Assembly (NCBI RefSeq): GCF_012275445.1
Contig: NZ_JAAZQK010000013.1
Span: forward strand, 124,001 to 188,000
Reading direction: 5' to 3'
Source: Rhizobacter sp. SG703
GTDB taxonomy: Bacteria > Pseudomonadota > Gammaproteobacteria > Burkholderiales > Burkholderiaceae_C
DNA: 64,000 bases
The position numbers were made by a program, and so were the translations under genes. Below, piece by piece: positions 62,982-64,000 of this stretch (positions within the stretch are counted from its first letter, which is position 1; each line of letters opens with the position of its first letter). The notes under the pieces are model-generated. The model did no database searches. It saw nothing but the letters and a program-made list of their open reading frames with translations, and had not been told where the DNA came from.

Positions 62982-63692
62982 CTAGAACTCCATGTCGAGC
63001 TCTTCGATGTCGTCGGGCTCGGCCTTCGCGGCAGCGATCCATTCCTGCATCTCCGGCATCGCCATGATGGCCTGGCAGTAGAGGATGCATGGCTTGTTCA
63101 GCTTGACGCCGTAGGTGATGAAGCGCGTGGCGACCGGCGCGTACATCGCGTCGGCCATCGTGCGCTGCGCGCCGAACAGCCACGGTCCGCCGTACAGCGC
63201 CAGGCATTCGGTCCAGATCTCGCTGATGCGGTCGATGTCGGGCTGCGCACCGGCCCAGATCTTGTGTCCCGGGTGGTGCGCCTTCAGGTTCATCGGCAGC
63301 GAGCTGCGCAGGTTCGCGAAGCCCGAGTTCATCTCGCCGCTGACCGAGCGGCAATGCGCCCGCGCGATGCGGTCCTTCGGCATCAGCCCGGCATCCGGCT
63401 TGATCTCGTCGAGGTACTGCGCGATCGCCAGCGTGTTCCACACCTTCGCGCCGTCGTGCGTCAGGCATGGCACGCGGATCGACGGCGCGAGCAGCAGCAG
63501 CTCCTTGCGCGCCTCGGCGTCGTCGGGCGACACCATCACCTCGTCGAAGTCCAGCCCCGCGAAGCGCGCCAGCAGCCAGCCGCGCAGCGACCACGAGGAG
63601 TAATTGCGGCTGCTGAGCGTCAGCGTCGCCTTCGCGGCCGCGGGCTTGACCGCGGGTCTGGAGGCAGTCTTCTTCGCGGCGACGGTCGACAT
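62982..63692 (-). CDS. Glutathione S-transferase family protein
   Basis: A 236-residue protein. The thioredoxin-like N-domain is LTLSSRNYSSWSLRGWLLARFAG with IRVPCLTHDGAKVWNTLAI (cis-Pro region); a helical C-domain follows (YGGPWLFGAQRTMADAMYAPVATRF). It has an Ala/Lys-rich extension of about 22 residues before the GST fold, so a shorter start is possible, but no good downstream ATG exists. Probably cytoplasmic; substrate unknown. Confidence 0.9.
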   Translation of the reverse strand: MSTVAAKKTASRPAVKPAAAKATLTLSSRNYSSWSLRGWLLARFAGLDFDEVMVSPDDAEARKELLLLAPSIRVPCLTHDGAKVWNTLAIAQYLDEIKPDAGLMPKDRIARAHCRSVSGEMNSGFANLRSSLPMNLKAHHPGHKIWAGAQPDIDRISEIWTECLALYGGPWLFGAQRTMADAMYAPVATRFITYGVKLNKPCILYCQAIMAMPEMQEWIAAAKAEPDDIEELDMEF

Positions 63693-63834
63693 GCAGGGTC
63701 TCCGAAACCACGCGGCGGGGTGGCGTGTCCGGGACGGGTCCAGCAAGCGCCATGCCATCACGCGGCGTGCGCAGGGCCGGCTGGCGCGCAAGTTGCTGGC
63801 CTGGCAGGGCGCGCCACCGCGCGCAGGAGAACCC

Positions 63835-64000
63835 ATGATGTACCAGGCTTACCAGGCCCACGCCGACATGATGTGGCCGCTGCAGACGCTGGCGCGAACG
63901 GCGCTGCCGATGCTGCAGGATCCGAGCTTCGGTTGGGCGGCCTGGGCCCCCAACCGCCGGCTGGCCGCCGCCTGCGAGGTGCTCGGCCTGGCGCAGGTGA
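63835..64000 (+). CDS. phaZ: Intracellular polyhydroxyalkanoate depolymerase, N-terminal part (truncated by window edge)
   Basis: The first 55 residues are visible and run off the window end. MMYQAYQAHADMMWPLQTLAR and the later NRRLAAACEVLGLA match the N-terminus of intracellular PHA depolymerases of Burkholderiales. These hydrolyse stored polyhydroxybutyrate. AGGAGA lies six bases before the ATG pair. The catalytic lipase box is beyond the window, so the call rests on the N-terminus only. Confidence 0.7.
   Translation, partial: MMYQAYQAHADMMWPLQTLARTALPMLQDPSFGWAAWAPNRRLAAACEVLGLAQV

Overview
The window is dense, very GC-rich bacterial chromosome, probably from a betaproteobacterium of the order Burkholderiales (Rubrivivax/Leptothrix/Methylibium-like). 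The pointers are an smc gene followed by a zipA-like gene, a dapC-dapD-pilU-dapE-prmB run, a LexA gene behind two CTG-N10-CAG boxes, a moxR-DUF58-transglutaminase cluster and the start of an intracellular polyhydroxyalkanoate depolymerase gene at the right edge. No rRNA, tRNA, CRISPR, transposase or phage gene was recognised. Most reading frames antisense to real genes are open only because of the high GC content, and these were left out.

Layout. 1-4.2 kb: end of an RND efflux pump, a PIMT-like methyltransferase, a rhodanese and a TolC-type outer-membrane protein. 4.3-11.9 kb: MscS channel, histone-deacetylase-like hydrolase, MoxR/DUF58/transglutaminase cluster and lytic transglycosylase MltB. 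11.9-17.3 kb: ZipA-like protein, a possible 33-codon ORF, SMC and QueF. 17.3-17.6 kb: a composite palindromic element. 17.6-22.9 kb: lysine/diaminopimelate genes with a PilU-type ATPase and PrmB. 22.9-28.2 kb: a Cys/Met-metabolism PLP enzyme, the ABC-F protein YheS, two unknown small proteins and OhrR/Ohr with a clear operator. 28.2-33 kb: TetR/monooxygenase pair with a long operator, asparaginase, the LexA operon and a cysteine hydrolase. 33-39.5 kb: penicillin acylase-like hydrolase, a DUF1993 protein, a hydroxyacid dehydrogenase and a split chromate transporter. 39.7-44.5 kb: Upp, RlmB, a stand-alone receiver protein and a hybrid histidine kinase. 44.6-51 kb: an acyltransferase-like membrane protein diverging from a sugar ABC transporter operon that ends in an AGE-family isomerase.

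51.1-51.8 kb is a small island of clearly lower GC content. It encodes a 60-residue peptide with a textbook double-glycine-type leader (G-S variant), translationally coupled to a degenerate CPBP-like membrane protein. It is the best candidate here for an undescribed peptide system. Next to it, 51.9-57.5 kb is a selenium module: a PhnD/PhnC/PhnE/PhnE-type transporter in one operon with tRNA 2-selenouridine synthase, divergent from selD. The transporter probably carries a selenium oxyanion rather than a phosphonate.

57.5-64 kb: LysR regulator and a GlcG/HbpS-type protein, an NTF2-like exported protein, then an operon of a DUF4266 lipoprotein (tail GGGGCGCN), a DUF3570 outer-membrane protein carrying two SGA[TS] motifs, the flavinyltransferase ApbE and an M74-like murein endopeptidase. 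It closes with a cupin, a glutathione S-transferase and the truncated PHA depolymerase. Three copies of one dispersed intergenic repeat and a possible variant lie at 4.3, 36.0, 38.4 and 41.2 kb.
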